From Cannabis sativa (Eukaryota; Streptophyta; Magnoliopsida; Rosales; Cannabaceae): a stretch of DNA of 64,000 bases. A program made the translations under genes and the position numbers. This document shows positions 23,464-33,644 of this stretch, in pieces. The notes below the pieces were generated by a model, which saw only the letters and a list, made by a program, of their open reading frames with translations, did not search any database and was not told the DNA's origin. Where the stretch lies: the NCBI RefSeq assembly GCF_029168945.1, contig NC_083601.1:33345660-33409659 (forward strand). The letters run 5' to 3'. How positions within the stretch are numbered: the stretch's first letter is position 1; each line of letters starts with the position of its first letter.

Positions 23464-25868
23464 TTAAGGGAGAACCCAATCATCCTCGTCACCAGCGAGA
23501 TTGATGGTATCATCGTAAATCTTCCTCCACGTTTCTTTTGAATAATAAGGTGAGCAAAGCGTGTACACACTTGTGTTCGTTTTCAATGCCGCGGCACATG
23601 CATGAAGGCAAGGGAGTTTCAATAACGTGAACACGCCGCAGGTGCATGTTTTTTCAACTAGATTCACATCACCACCTCTTTCACCGTTAGGTCCCCTACC
23701 AACGTTATACAAATTGGCTCCATTTCGTTGGACGCGCCTGTACCTTGCATTTTCATGAATTTTTGCCAAGTTTTTTTCGAAGAGCGTGGCCAAAGGGGTG
23801 GCACATTTGTCAGCATTTTCGAGGCGATCAGCGAACCACGATTGGAGTGTGAACTTGATAAATTCAACCAAAGTAGTTATTGGATATTTCCTGAACTCTT
23901 CTGTGACACTATTGAAGCTTTCAGCAGCGTTGCTCGTCATGATGTTGTATCTATCGCCCAAACAATAAGGGTGAGCCCACTTCTCAAACCCTATACTCTC
24001 CACATATGCAGCGATGGCCGGATTCATCTTTCTAAGCTTCTCGAACTCTCTATCGCATTCAATCTTCGACCATGCGTAAGCAACATTATATATTTGGTTG
24101 TGAAAAGCATCAGTCTTGAATTTGGCGTTCACGTTCATAACAATGTGGTGATAGCATGCACAGTGGACTGCTTCGGGAAAAACGAGTTCAACAGCATGAT
24201 CAATGCTTTGATGCCTATCTGACACAAACACTAAGTTCTCAACCACGCCAATTGCTACCCTCAACTTCTGTAAGAAATACGTCCAGGAGTCGTTATTCTC
24301 ACTGTCAACGATACCATAAGCAACCGGCAACAATTGGTTGTTCGCATCGTATGCCACAGCAACTAACATTATACCGCCGTACTTCGTCTTCAAGAAGGTG
24401 CCATCGATACTCAAAACAGGACGACAAAAAGAAAAGCCCCTTCTACATGCACCGAGTGATATAAAACAGTACTTGAACCGCTCATCCTCTAAGTACAAGT
24501 CAGTAATGGTACCTGGATTCTTCTGTTCCAGCATGTACAAGTACCCAGGAAGCTTCATGTATGAAAACTCAGGCGTACCCCTAGCATACGTAAGTCCCAT
24601 CTCCCTGCACCTCCACGCCTTCACATAACTCATACTGATACCGTAGTTGTCAAACATGTCCCTCTGTATGTCTTTAGCCTTGTACTTAGTTCCGTCTTGG
24701 GTGTACTTCCCCTTAATAAGGTGGCCAACTACCCATGGTGCTGCTTGACGGTGATCTGAACGTCTCGCATTCAAGTTACATGTGTGTTCATTGTGAAATA
24801 CAGTGACCTCAAAGTTGTCAGAATGCATCTTCTTCCTCCCCCTCAATCTCCATTTACAATCTGGAGCCTTGCATGTAACGTACAACACATCAGGGGATGA
24901 CTTCTTCACCATCCACTCGAAATTGTTATTAAGGGCAAACCTACCCACAACTTGTCTCAGTTCTTCCTTGTTTTCATAAAAATTACCAAGCTCTATCACC
25001 CCTGCTTCCTTACTTTGTAAACAAGTAGTTAGCTCATGATTTTCCATTATATCTTCCTTTGTCCACATGGGAGCTTTGAACTTGGTACAAACTTCGAAAG
25101 AGGAGAACGTTGAGAACGTTGCATGACGAGCATGTTCTTCAGTTACGCACGGTCGACTACTGCTAGTTCCAGGTGTAGTGCGATTTTCACTACGAGGTTG
25201 TCGTTCTCGCTGTGTACCTTGGTTACTCGGTACACACTCTAACCTCAACAATGGTCCCGCTACGGGTTCATCGACTGCTAAATCATGGTCATCGTCCATA
25301 TTCAAATCTACAATAGGATCATTATTGTAGAAGGGTGTATCGAACTCTTCAAACTGATGAAATCCTGTCGCTTCTTGTTCTTGCCCTACATTGGTCGGAA
25401 CATCAAAATTGGTCGGAACCTCTAAATTGGCCGGAACCTCCTCATTCACACCAATCCCAACATCTGTTTCGGGAACGCAAGACCCTACCACACTCCGAGG
25501 GAGAGGATTAGTAGGCGGCGTAGGCTCCGAATTCCCAACTTTTCTCACCTTGGTCACGAATAATGGCATAAACTCTGTATTTGACATTGTTGCCCTCATC
25601 TCTAAAAACGTTCTCAGTTGGCGTTCTCTCTTAATAACCTCTGGCGCAACCATTTTTCCCTTCATGTACAAGGAACAAATCTCCAACTTTAAATCATACG
25701 CTACCGGATCAACTTCCAACTCTTCATATAAAATTTGTCGCAGTTCTTGTAGGGTTGTCTCGGTTGTAACTGTCAACGTCAAGCTGCTATTTGCTTTGTA
25801 GATCCAATTATAATTCTCACATAACCAAACACCATCGTACGATACAACAAGGAACACTTTGTCTCCTG
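23464..25868 (-). CDS. MULE (MuDR-type) transposase
   Basis: A long minus-strand frame of about 800 aa. It opens at GDKVFLVVSYDGVWLCENYNW just after a good acceptor (TTGCAATTGCAG), so an upstream exon with the true start is expected. Domains in order: N-terminal PB1-like segment, an acidic low-complexity linker, a MuDR zinc-finger/DNA-binding part (VTCKAPDCKWRLRGRK), the MULE DDE domain (LSIDGTFLKTKYGG, FVSDRHQSID, FPEAVHCACYHHIVMNV), and a C-terminal SWIM finger (CTCGVFTLLKLPCLHACAAAL). The frame ends at TAA 23464-23466. The same frame continues for 35 more codons with a VGRPRKS AT-hook before the next stop (23356-23358), so the tail seems lost by a nonsense change. The core is uninterrupted, so this copy may be recently active. 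Confidence 0.9.
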
Positions 25869-25927
25869 CAATTGCAAACCAAAAAAACAAGGTGAGTAAA
25901 GGAAAAAACACCAAAAAAAAATAAACA

Positions 25928-26300
25928 TCGACATCCCATCGATATCAATAGACATAATGTCGAGAAGCACAATACCAGAAATTAGGGCACTGATTGTCGA
26001 CATTGTGTCGACATAATATCGACATACCATCGACAACGCCAACAACCATGCTCGTCATCGACATACTATCGACATACCATCGACATTATATCGACAATAG
26101 AAACGGTTGCACATTAAATGTTAATAAATTTTACATACGTTCCCAACAACCCTTCCCAACTGAAACGTTGCATGTCAGACACGTGTCCTATCGACAACAT
26201 ATCGACATGAAGTCGACATGTCGTCGACAAATGTGGTAGCAGTGACACTAAATTGGCATGTTGTCGATAAGATGTCGACATAGTATCGACATTCTGTCGA
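25928..26300. repeat. TCGA quartet array 2 (5 quartets)
   Basis: Five groups of four sites at 11-bp spacing, starting at 25928, 25997, 26058, 26191 and 26264. The first group has one altered site (TAGA at 25949). The gap 26095-26190 is about the size of a missing group. The local consensus is RTCGACAT, the reverse complement of the array 1 consensus. The array lies between the transposase gene (minus) and the small third gene (plus), so it occupies their shared divergent promoter region. Confidence 0.9.
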
Positions 26301-26384
26301 TAAATACGCCATTTCATGCGTTTTTCCACGTACGATTACGCATTTAATGACCATTAAATTTTCATACATTCCCAACATTTCTTT

Positions 26385-26395
26385 GCTCTATAAAA
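26385..26395 (+). promoter_or_regulatory. TATA box of the small third MULE gene
   Basis: CTCTATAAAAG just downstream of array 2 and about 95 bp before the ATG at 26484. Confidence 0.7.
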
Positions 26396-26483
26396 GCAAA
26401 GGGAAATCTTATTCATAAGTGCTCTTGTATTCTACCTATCTCTTACTCTTAAAAATTTTCTCTTATTCTCTTAAGTTTGAAAT

Positions 26484-26747
26484 ATGGCCCCAAGAAAGAA
26501 CGGCAAATACCCCATCCTAACTCCTGAGGAGCTGAAGCAGGAGGATGATGTTGGCATAGTTACTCCTGCAATGCAGAAAGTTTTGGACGCCGCTCGAGCT
26601 TTCGAAAGAGAGCGAAACGGTAACGAGTTCAGGTTCATGCAACTTGAAAGAGAATTTGCAAAAACTGGTGAATGGCCGGCTCCACCACCTGGGTTCCCCG
26701 AAGGATGCCGTCGTTGCAAACTGGGCATCTTCAACGGTAAACGGTGA
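26484..26747 (+). CDS. Small third gene of the MULE (87 aa, CxxC pair)
   Basis: An 87-residue frame starting MAPRKNGKYPILTPEELKQE. It has a charged helical middle (AARAFERERNGNEFRFMQLE), then PPPGFPEGCRRCKLG, and it stops at KR. It has its own TATA box and sits head-to-head with the transposase. The next frame, directly after the stop, reads TVKPGTLCKYCKAHPQAKEF and then stop, so a single-base indel near 26740 separates two CxxC pairs that together would form a small zinc-ribbon-like domain. I do not recognise the family. It is neither transposase nor protease, and no clear mudrB similarity is visible to me. Whether the frame is intact or damaged needs comparison with other copies. Confidence 0.65.
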   Translation: MAPRKNGKYPILTPEELKQEDDVGIVTPAMQKVLDAARAFERERNGNEFRFMQLEREFAKTGEWPAPPPGFPEGCRRCKLGIFNGKR

Positions 26748-26976
26748 AGCCTGGAACATTATGCAAGTATTGCAAGGCTCACCCACAAGCCAAAGAATTT
26801 AAAAAAAAATAATTTCTTATGTTATGGTTTGTGGGTTTTATTTAATGTTTTTTTTTTTAATTTTTATGAACTTTTATTTTCTGTTTTTTTTTATGTTTTT
26901 TTTTTGTTATTTTTAATGAAGTTTATTTTCTGTCAATGTTATGTTTATGTTTTATCTACGGTATTTTTCCATTGCA

Positions 26977-27224
26977 TCGATATTTTGTCGACATGATGTC
27001 GACAAAATATCGACAACTTCTCAAAAACAACAAAAAATGCTTGTTGTCGACATTCTGTCGACAAACATGTCGACAAAATGTCGACAAATAGTTAATCCCA
27101 AAGTTGGTTGCATGATGTCGATAACATGTCGACATCATGTCGACATAACGTCGATAATGGTCGTCACTGACCTTTCCTTCATAATCATCGACAAACCATC
27201 GACATATCATCGACATATCATCGA
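26977..27224. repeat. TCGA quartet array 3 (4 quartets)
   Basis: Four groups of four sites, starting at 26977, 27047, 27118 and 27188 (periods 70, 71 and 70 bp). Spacing inside groups is 11 bp except one 12-bp step (27058 to 27070). Same orientation as array 2, opposite to array 1. It lies subterminally, about 0.5 kb from the right end of the element. Confidence 0.9.
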
Positions 27225-28062
27225 TAACACTGGAAAACCCAGAAATCGACTGAAAACCAGATCTGCCAGATCTCAACAATTTCAGACCAAAAAACAGCAG
27301 TTCCAACAATAAACACACGTATAACAATTTTAAACTACATAAAGTCAAACAAAATGCTTAAAATGCAACTTACCCATTATAATGGTGTAAGATTCTTGAG
27401 TGATGTTGTATTGTGCTTCGGTTTTCCACCAACACCCACCGAGAAAACAACCATGCAACAGCAAATAATATCGTGTGGGACGGATTTCAGCTTCGGTTTT
27501 TCATAAATTTTTCAAATTTTTTCCTAGAGAGAGAGAGAGTGGTGCACGAGAGAGAGAGGGAAGAGGGAAGAGAGAGAGAGAAATACACTTTCAGATTTTA
27601 GTTTTTTTTTTTTTTTTTTAAAAAAAAAGGGTAAAATGGGAAGTTCATGTAATTAATGGACTAAATTTGTACAAATTATAAAAGGGTATAAATTTTGATA
27701 TAGGTTGTATTATTAGGGTCAAAAATTGAAATTTCCCTTACACAAATGCATGGGAAAAGCCACATAGTACTAGTCAATAATATAGAGTATATGAAGCAAG
27801 CATTAATTCCTAATTATAATCTCTGGGAATTTAAATATTATATTGGTTGCAGAATTAATAAAGTATAATCATATTATCTTGACAAAGACATATGAGCTCA
27901 ACAAATTAATTATAATTTATATAAATAATATATAGATTATGATTTAGATTGAGATTTAGATCTAGCGCGTTAATTGGAAAAAAGTCCGAGGTATATTTAG
28001 TAGCCTAAATATGTAACATGAAGTTGGAGTCCGATCATATCGAGTTCAAATAGCATGCCTAG

Positions 28063-28195
28063 AGCCACTAAGGCTAACTTAGTGGTGAGGGAGGATGGGA
28101 AAAAGGGAGAGGTCATGGTTCGAACCCAAGACCTTTAAACTATTAAGCTAATATATAATTGTAAAATACCATAACGCTACACAAAAAAACAAATA
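28063..28195 (+). mobile_element. tRNA-derived SINE with 11-bp TSD
   Basis: A 133-bp element with a pol III A box-like CTAACTTAGTGG near 28074 and a perfect B box GGTTCGAACCC at 28117-28127. It ends in an A-rich tail (ACAAAAAAACAAATA). It is flanked by the direct repeat AGCATGCCTAG at 28052-28062 and 28196-28206, the hallmark of target-primed insertion. Confidence 0.85.
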
Positions 28196-28658
28196 AGCAT
28201 GCCTAGCTAGCTATTTTTATATATATCCTTTGACGTTAGTGTGGATTAAGGTCAGAGGCATGCATGCGCTGTTGCATGATTGTTGTTAGTAGCTTGTTTT
28301 GACTTTTATATATATTTAGGAATAATATTAATAAACATGATGCAGTATCAGATCAAAAAAAATAAACATGATGTAGTATATCTTTTGATTACGAAGAGTG
28401 GAGATACATGAAAAAGAATATGCATTGCCACCTCTTGAAGAAACACAGAGGAAGGTAAGTTGACAAACTTTTCTATTATATTATATAAAAAGATGTGTGT
28501 TACATGCTCTTTAAATGATGATTGGATTGACTTCTATACCTCATAATTTATATAAACAAATAAATAATTCGGACTTAAAGAGTGATATATATATAAATTA
28601 ATACCAATTAATGTACACTTTCTCGCCTAAGATCAGCAAGTGATCATGAGTATATATA

Positions 28659-29664
28659 TCTATTCTATATAAAGTGTGCCTATATAACTGAATTCTTGCG
28701 TTTATGAGAAATTCATGGATAACTTTTTTTTAAAATAATTTTCTATTCAAAAATAATATATATTTTTTATTAAGATGTATTTTAATATTAATTTTTAAAT
28801 AAATTAATATTACTTTTAAATTTTAATCGGGTTTATGAGAAATTTATGGGTAACTTTTTTTTAAAATAATTTTCTATTCAAAAATAATAATTTTTTTTAT
28901 GAAGATGTATTTTAATATTAATTTTTAAATACATTAATATTACTTTTAAATTTTAATCGTATAAACCTAACCGGAAATACATTCTCTGAAAATTCTCAAT
29001 AAAATAACTAACCCCAAAAGGATGAGCAACCAATCGTGATTATTTAGGATAATCATTTATAATTTCTTTTTCTAAATCTCAAACCCTCAAACCCTATATT
29101 GCTATTGAATTACTGCCTCATCTTCTATGTCGTGATTCATGACCTCTCTGCTGCGATTCCTCACTTTTTGTTTATTTGGGTGTAATATTCAGTGTTCTAT
29201 TAGCGAGTTATCCTTTGTTGCTCAAGTAATTATTTATTTGAGTAAGTCTTCTATTCCCTTGCTATATTGCTTTACTTTTAAACAGCTTTGGGATATGCGA
29301 AATATAATGTCATCCGTTAGAGAGTTTGTTGGGCACACCAAAAGTAACAAGATATCCTTTTCAATTTATAATCCTTGAAATTTTTTATGATGCTCATTTT
29401 AAAAGGCTAGGTGTAATTGTAATGTCGAAGTAGCTAGATTTTTCCCAGAAGATAAAACTCACATCAGCACCGCTATTGCTGGCACCTATTCTAACGAATA
29501 CTATTCTTCTAAGCTCATATCTAACACACAATCCTATGGGAACAACATAAAATTGGGTTGAACCAAGATGAGATAAACATTTTTAAGTGTATTACCTTTT
29601 AATATAATAAAAAATACCTAGCATAAAATTTAGTATACGTGCCTCGCACGTAACTTTTTACTAG
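28659..29664 (+). mobile_element. Non-autonomous Helitron
   Basis: The 5' end reads TCTATTCTATATAAAG after an A. The 3' end has a 7-bp-stem hairpin TACGTGC-CTC-GCACGTA at 29636-29652, an 8-nt gap, then CTAG at 29661-29664 followed by T. These are the canonical Helitron termini (TC…CTRR, A/T target). There is no RepHel gene; the 1-kb body has no recognisable protein (the 79-aa frame at 29139-29378 is uncharacterised). Left of centre is a two-copy tandem repeat. Confidence 0.85.
28700..28961 (+). repeat. Two-copy tandem repeat of ~131 bp inside the Helitron
   Basis: The unit starting GTTTATGAGAAATTCATGG at 28700 is repeated from 28831 with a few differences; the second copy ends near 28961. 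Confidence 0.85.
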
Positions 29665-30158
29665 TATATATATAATATATATAAATATTTATATGAATAA
29701 TTAATTAGTTGTAAATGGTGACTAAGTAATTATAATATGTATATATATGTTTGTGGGAATAAATTTAATAATAACTTTTGACTTGTTATTATTAATGTAT
29801 ATTTCCTAACTAGCTAAGAGATTCTCAATCTTTACTCGTAAAAAATATATATGCTTACCAAACAAAAATATTTAATTTCTTTTGCATATTAAAATAATTA
29901 ATATCAACTTTTTAATTAAGAATACTTTAACAGAGAAAATTATTATTACAATTTGTGATAATAATAAAACTATTATAATAAGGAGTAAATTGAAACTATA
30001 TAGTCATGAAGCGTATAAAAATAAAGACAATTTATAAAAAAAATATAATAATTCAAAATTAAGAAAACTGTTATGAGACTATATGTTGCAAAAATCATAA
30101 TTCACTATAAGATCGATCTAGTTTCCAAAACTGTGAATTCAGCAGTAGTATAAATAGA

Positions 30159-30392
30159 TCAACCACGGAGGCGGATGTTGATGGTTGCAGCTGGAGCATA
30201 GTCGTAGTCTGGGGCATCATCGTCGCCGTCGCCGTCGAAGGGGGTGAGGCAAGCAGCTGGGGCATAGTCATAGTCTGGATCATCATTATCATCACCGTCA
30301 CCGTGCTTCTTATAATTGTAAGTAGTATTGTTGCATGGACTCGACGATGGTGAAAATATCATGAGACTAGTATTAATGCATTTGGGAATCAT
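30159..30392 (-). CDS. Small acidic protein with two YDYAPAA motifs (copy B)
   Basis: A 77-residue frame whose first ATG is at 30392. The motif occurs twice: DDNDDPDYDYAPAA, a linker CLTPFDG, then GDDDAPDYDYAPAA, followed by an eight-residue tail TINIRLRG. The upstream part has SPSSSPCNNTTYNYKKHG. There is no signal peptide. In copies A and C the protein stops right after the motif, so the tail here is unusual. A TATA-like CTATATATAA region lies at about 30498-30507 and CACGTG sites at 30694-30699 and 30992-30997. A repeated short C-terminal module with acidic spacers resembles multi-copy peptide precursors, but no processing sites are evident. The function is unknown to me. Confidence 0.75.
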   Translation of the reverse strand: MIPKCINTSLMIFSPSSSPCNNTTYNYKKHGDGDDNDDPDYDYAPAACLTPFDGDGDDDAPDYDYAPAATINIRLRG

Positions 30393-30693
30393 TTTCAACA
30401 AATTAATATTGTTCTATAGTAACTAACTACTTCACTCAATCTATCAAAAAGACGTAACTACTTCACTCTCTCTTGAAATGACTAAACAAATCTGCAGCTA
30501 TATATAATGTTAATTACACTAGTACTCTCGTTTTTGAAAGCTAATAAGGTACTATGTATATGCAAAGAACACACCCCTATATATATTGTCTTTTTGGTCA
30601 AGACCAAGTACAACCTTATTAGTCGAGTTGTACAAATTAATATATGACAAAACGTGGTTTCAACTCTTTAAAGAATATAAAAGGTGTGGAAGA

Positions 30694-30699
30694 CACGTG
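30694..30699. promoter_or_regulatory. G-box upstream of copy B
   Basis: CACGTG about 300 bp upstream of the copy B ATG; paired with another at 30992-30997 (inside GCCACGTGGC). Confidence 0.6.
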
Positions 30700-30991
30700 C
30701 GTGAGTAATAGAAAGATATATTAAATGTGTGGTATTCATTCTGAGAATTGCAAAAGGTATCAATATTTTTTTTATATTATTATCACTGTAATTTTTTTTT
30801 TAAAGATATAATTAATCTCTAAAGATGTAATAGTTAATAGCAACTTAGTACTATGTAATAGTGACGTGGTATATATGCTTCTAATTAATTATTATATACA
30901 AATTAGGGAAATTAAGAAGTAATAGCATTAGCTGTTAGCGCGTTGTAGCGCACAGAGTACAGGTGGAAAAAGCACGTAGTGGTCGTCATGC

Positions 30992-30997
30992 CACGTG
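30992..30997. promoter_or_regulatory. Distal G-box upstream of copy B
   Basis: CACGTG inside CCACGTGG, about 600 bp upstream; same core as the distal site of copy A at 11032-11039. Confidence 0.6.
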
Positions 30998-31596
30998 GCT
31001 GCCACAAAATATATGACCGGTATATTGTTGGTACACATTAATAAAACTTTAGCCAAATAATAAAATATAACTAAGGATAGATTAATTTGGGTGTAATATA
31101 GATTACAGTCATCATGATTACTTCATCATAATCGATCTCAATCTCAACAATTTCAACACGTTTTCAAGAAAATTACGGTCTTATTAGAACTTTCAAATAA
31201 TTTTGCATATATTTGTCTCGCATGTTTATTGTGGACATGAATATATATATAATAAATTGATGATGAAATTAAGGTCTAAGTGGAATTTAAAAAACTGGGT
31301 TTATGATGTGTTTTTTTTTTAATGATTTTGGGGCCAAATGGAATATTAATTATTATAACTATATATATAGTTCCAGCGTTAATATACACCTAATTAAAAT
31401 ATTATTCTCTGATTAAATAAATATAATTAGTATATAATATTAAGCGAAATAAATTTTTAGATATGGAACTATGGAAGTTGACATTTTTTGCGGGAAGTTG
31501 ACATTAGAGGCCACATTATAAATATATAATATATACATGATATGTACAGTATATAGCTAGGTAGGGGAGATTTAACGACACAAATAATTAAGGATG

Positions 31597-32311
31597 CTTG
31601 TAGGGTGTTTATTGCATCACATGAATTTGGACCCAACTAATTCAATCTTATTATTTATACTATTAAATTTTGTCGTCCGATCCAATCCAATCGAATTGAG
31701 TCATTCGATCTGATCCAATCAAATGGATTTATTAGATTAGATCGGTTCTAACCATTGGATACATTGATGGGTTTTTTATTAGATTGGATTGGGTCTATCA
31801 AATCCATTTTAGCTACATTTAAGTTAATTTCATTAAAAAATATATATATAAAAAAATATAAATTAAAACTTAATAATCCAACATATATAATAAACATTAG
31901 TTTAATCTTACCTAATTCTTATGATCTCATAATAAAACTGTTAAAAATAAAATTTAATCAATACTTATTGATAATTTTATTAACGTTTAAGAAGATTGAG
32001 AATTAATATCTTAAATCTAAGATTTTTTTTCTTAAAATCAATTGATATATATTTTTAAGTAACATATATTAAATATATAAAATTATAAATATATTTTAAA
32101 AATATATATAAATATAATTGGATGATATTTGGATCAGTGTGGTCGGTTATCCATTGGATCGGATGTCCGATCCAACGACCGATCCGTTCCGATTGGACTT
32201 TCAAAATTTACATCCAATCCGATCCAATTATGATTGGATATCCGATTCTATTGGATCGATTGGGATTAGATCGGTCGATTATGATTGGATTGGATGACAT
32301 TCTGCACACTC
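31597..32311. mobile_element. Diverged hAT-like element with GATCCAATC repeats
   Basis: Clusters of GATTGGAT and its complement lie near both ends, with an AT-rich centre, as in the two better preserved copies at 37578 and 51749. The ends TAGGGTGTTTATTG and …GCACACTCCTA are imperfect inverted repeats. No clear target duplication is visible, so the boundaries are approximate. Confidence 0.5.
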
Positions 32312-32460
32312 CTAAATTGTATTTTTTATTTATTTCAATATTTTTGAAAAATATTTTTGTGTATTGCAACGCTAGTTGCAATAAGAATTTTATGTAAAAT
32401 TTCGTAAAAATACAAAAAAAAAATATATATATTTTGAAGTGTAAAAATAAAAAAGCCCGT
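32312..32460 (-). repeat. Dispersed repeat, copy 2 (inverted relative to 11375-11620)
   Basis: Contains GCTAGTTGCAATAAGAATT and CGTAAAAATAC, the reverse complement of the motif block at about 11400-11500. Confidence 0.6.
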
Positions 32461-33088
32461 ATTTTAATTTATGAGGTCAAGTTCTTTCCCTAAAAATAAT
32501 AAACCAAATAATAGTTAATAAGATGACTTAATATACTATAGATAAAACTGAAACATATATAATATATTACACACAAAATCTGTTGGAAAAGTTCTCATTA
32601 TAAGAGAGAATATGAGGATATTACAATCAAAATACTCAAAATGAAAATAGAATTATTTCATCAAGATTACATGAAAGCTAAAGAAGAAGAAGAAGAAGAA
32701 TAACACACACAAAGCTTGACTTAATGACCTTTGTCCTAAAAGTCATTTCCTCCCTCATATATATGGACACTTAGGGAAACTCTAGAAATGCTCTTAAGGA
32801 TTTATCAAGCCTCATATGCTCAGCCTAGTGTCTAAGGATGGGCATATTCTCACAAGGTTCTAACCACAACAAATGGTTTCAACTACTTCTCTAACTAGTG
32901 AACAGTATAACCTCTATTTATAGAGTTTTTCACTCCCATATGAACATGAATGACCACCATAAAGCCCTTGGATGTTACCAATTATAAATTGGGCATTAAT
33001 AGTATTAAATGGGTGATTTTAAGGAGTTTTGGAATGTTAGAAAGACTCAAAAACGTTTGTGCTTGTATGCTGAAAAAACAGTAACTAG
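32461..33088. other. LTR-like sequence interrupted by the CACTA element
   Basis: From 32581 the sequence starts TGTTGGAAAAGTTCTC and has a TATA-like CTCTATTTATAGAG near 32912, as an LTR would. It continues after the CACTA element at 38426. I could not find the matching end or a 5-bp duplication, so this remains a suggestion. Confidence 0.35.
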
Positions 33089-33644
33089 TTACACTACAAC
33101 ATTAAAGAGCAATAGCGGCGGGCCCCTCGGCCGCTATTGCTCCACAATGTGGCCGCTAAAGGGCAATAGCGGCGGACCTCGGCCGCTATTGGTCCGCCGC
33201 TATTGCTTGGCCGCTATTAATAGTATTAGCGGCCAAAAACTGGTTCCGCCGCTAATACTATTAATAGCGGCGGAGCAATAGCGGCGGGACCCCGCCGCTA
33301 TTGCCCTGTGTCAGTTTCTTGTTTCGAGACTGACACAGGGCAATAGCGGCGGGGTCCCGCCGCTATTGCTCCGCCGCTACAACAGCCAATAATAAAAAAA
33401 ATATATTAATTATTTTTAAAAATTTATTTATATTATATATAAATAAATAATTAAATATTTAATAAATAAATCTAATTAATATAATTAAAACAATTTAATT
33501 AAATATTTAATAAATAAATCTAAAACAATTTAATAAAATTTATTAATAATTTAAAATTGTCTCCAAAGTAATTAACTTTAACATATTAATCCTAATAAAA
33601 TATTGTCTCAAAATTAAACTAAATTATTACAAAACATAAATAAA

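Larger units (their letters stand above)
18971..27737. mobile_element. 8.8-kb Mutator-like element with ULP1-type protease and TCGA arrays
   Basis: The ends are inverted repeats: the first 27 bp are identical (starting GGGAAATTTCAATTTTTGAC) and similarity continues about 110 bp, followed by CT/GA microsatellites on both sides. It is flanked by the perfect 8-bp direct repeat TTACACAA (18963-18970, 27738-27745). Inside are a forward DUF1985/ULP1-like protease gene (broken), a reverse MULE transposase gene, a small forward gene (26484-26747) and three TCGA arrays. MULEs carrying ULP1-like genes are known in plants (Kaonashi type in Arabidopsis); the family match is from memory. The paralogous unoccupied site at 11974 confirms the boundaries. 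Confidence 0.9.

Noticed and set aside
23728..24222. 164-aa plus-strand frame
   Set aside because: It is antisense to the MULE transposase, whose minus-strand frame has clear domain content.
28117..28127. A tRNA gene at 28.1 kb
   Set aside because: A and B boxes are present but there is no cloverleaf or acceptor stem, and the unit has an A-rich tail and target duplication, so it is a SINE.
33009..33281. 90-aa plus-strand frame
   Set aside because: It spans the CACTA insertion junction and GC-rich subterminal repeats, so it is a chance frame.
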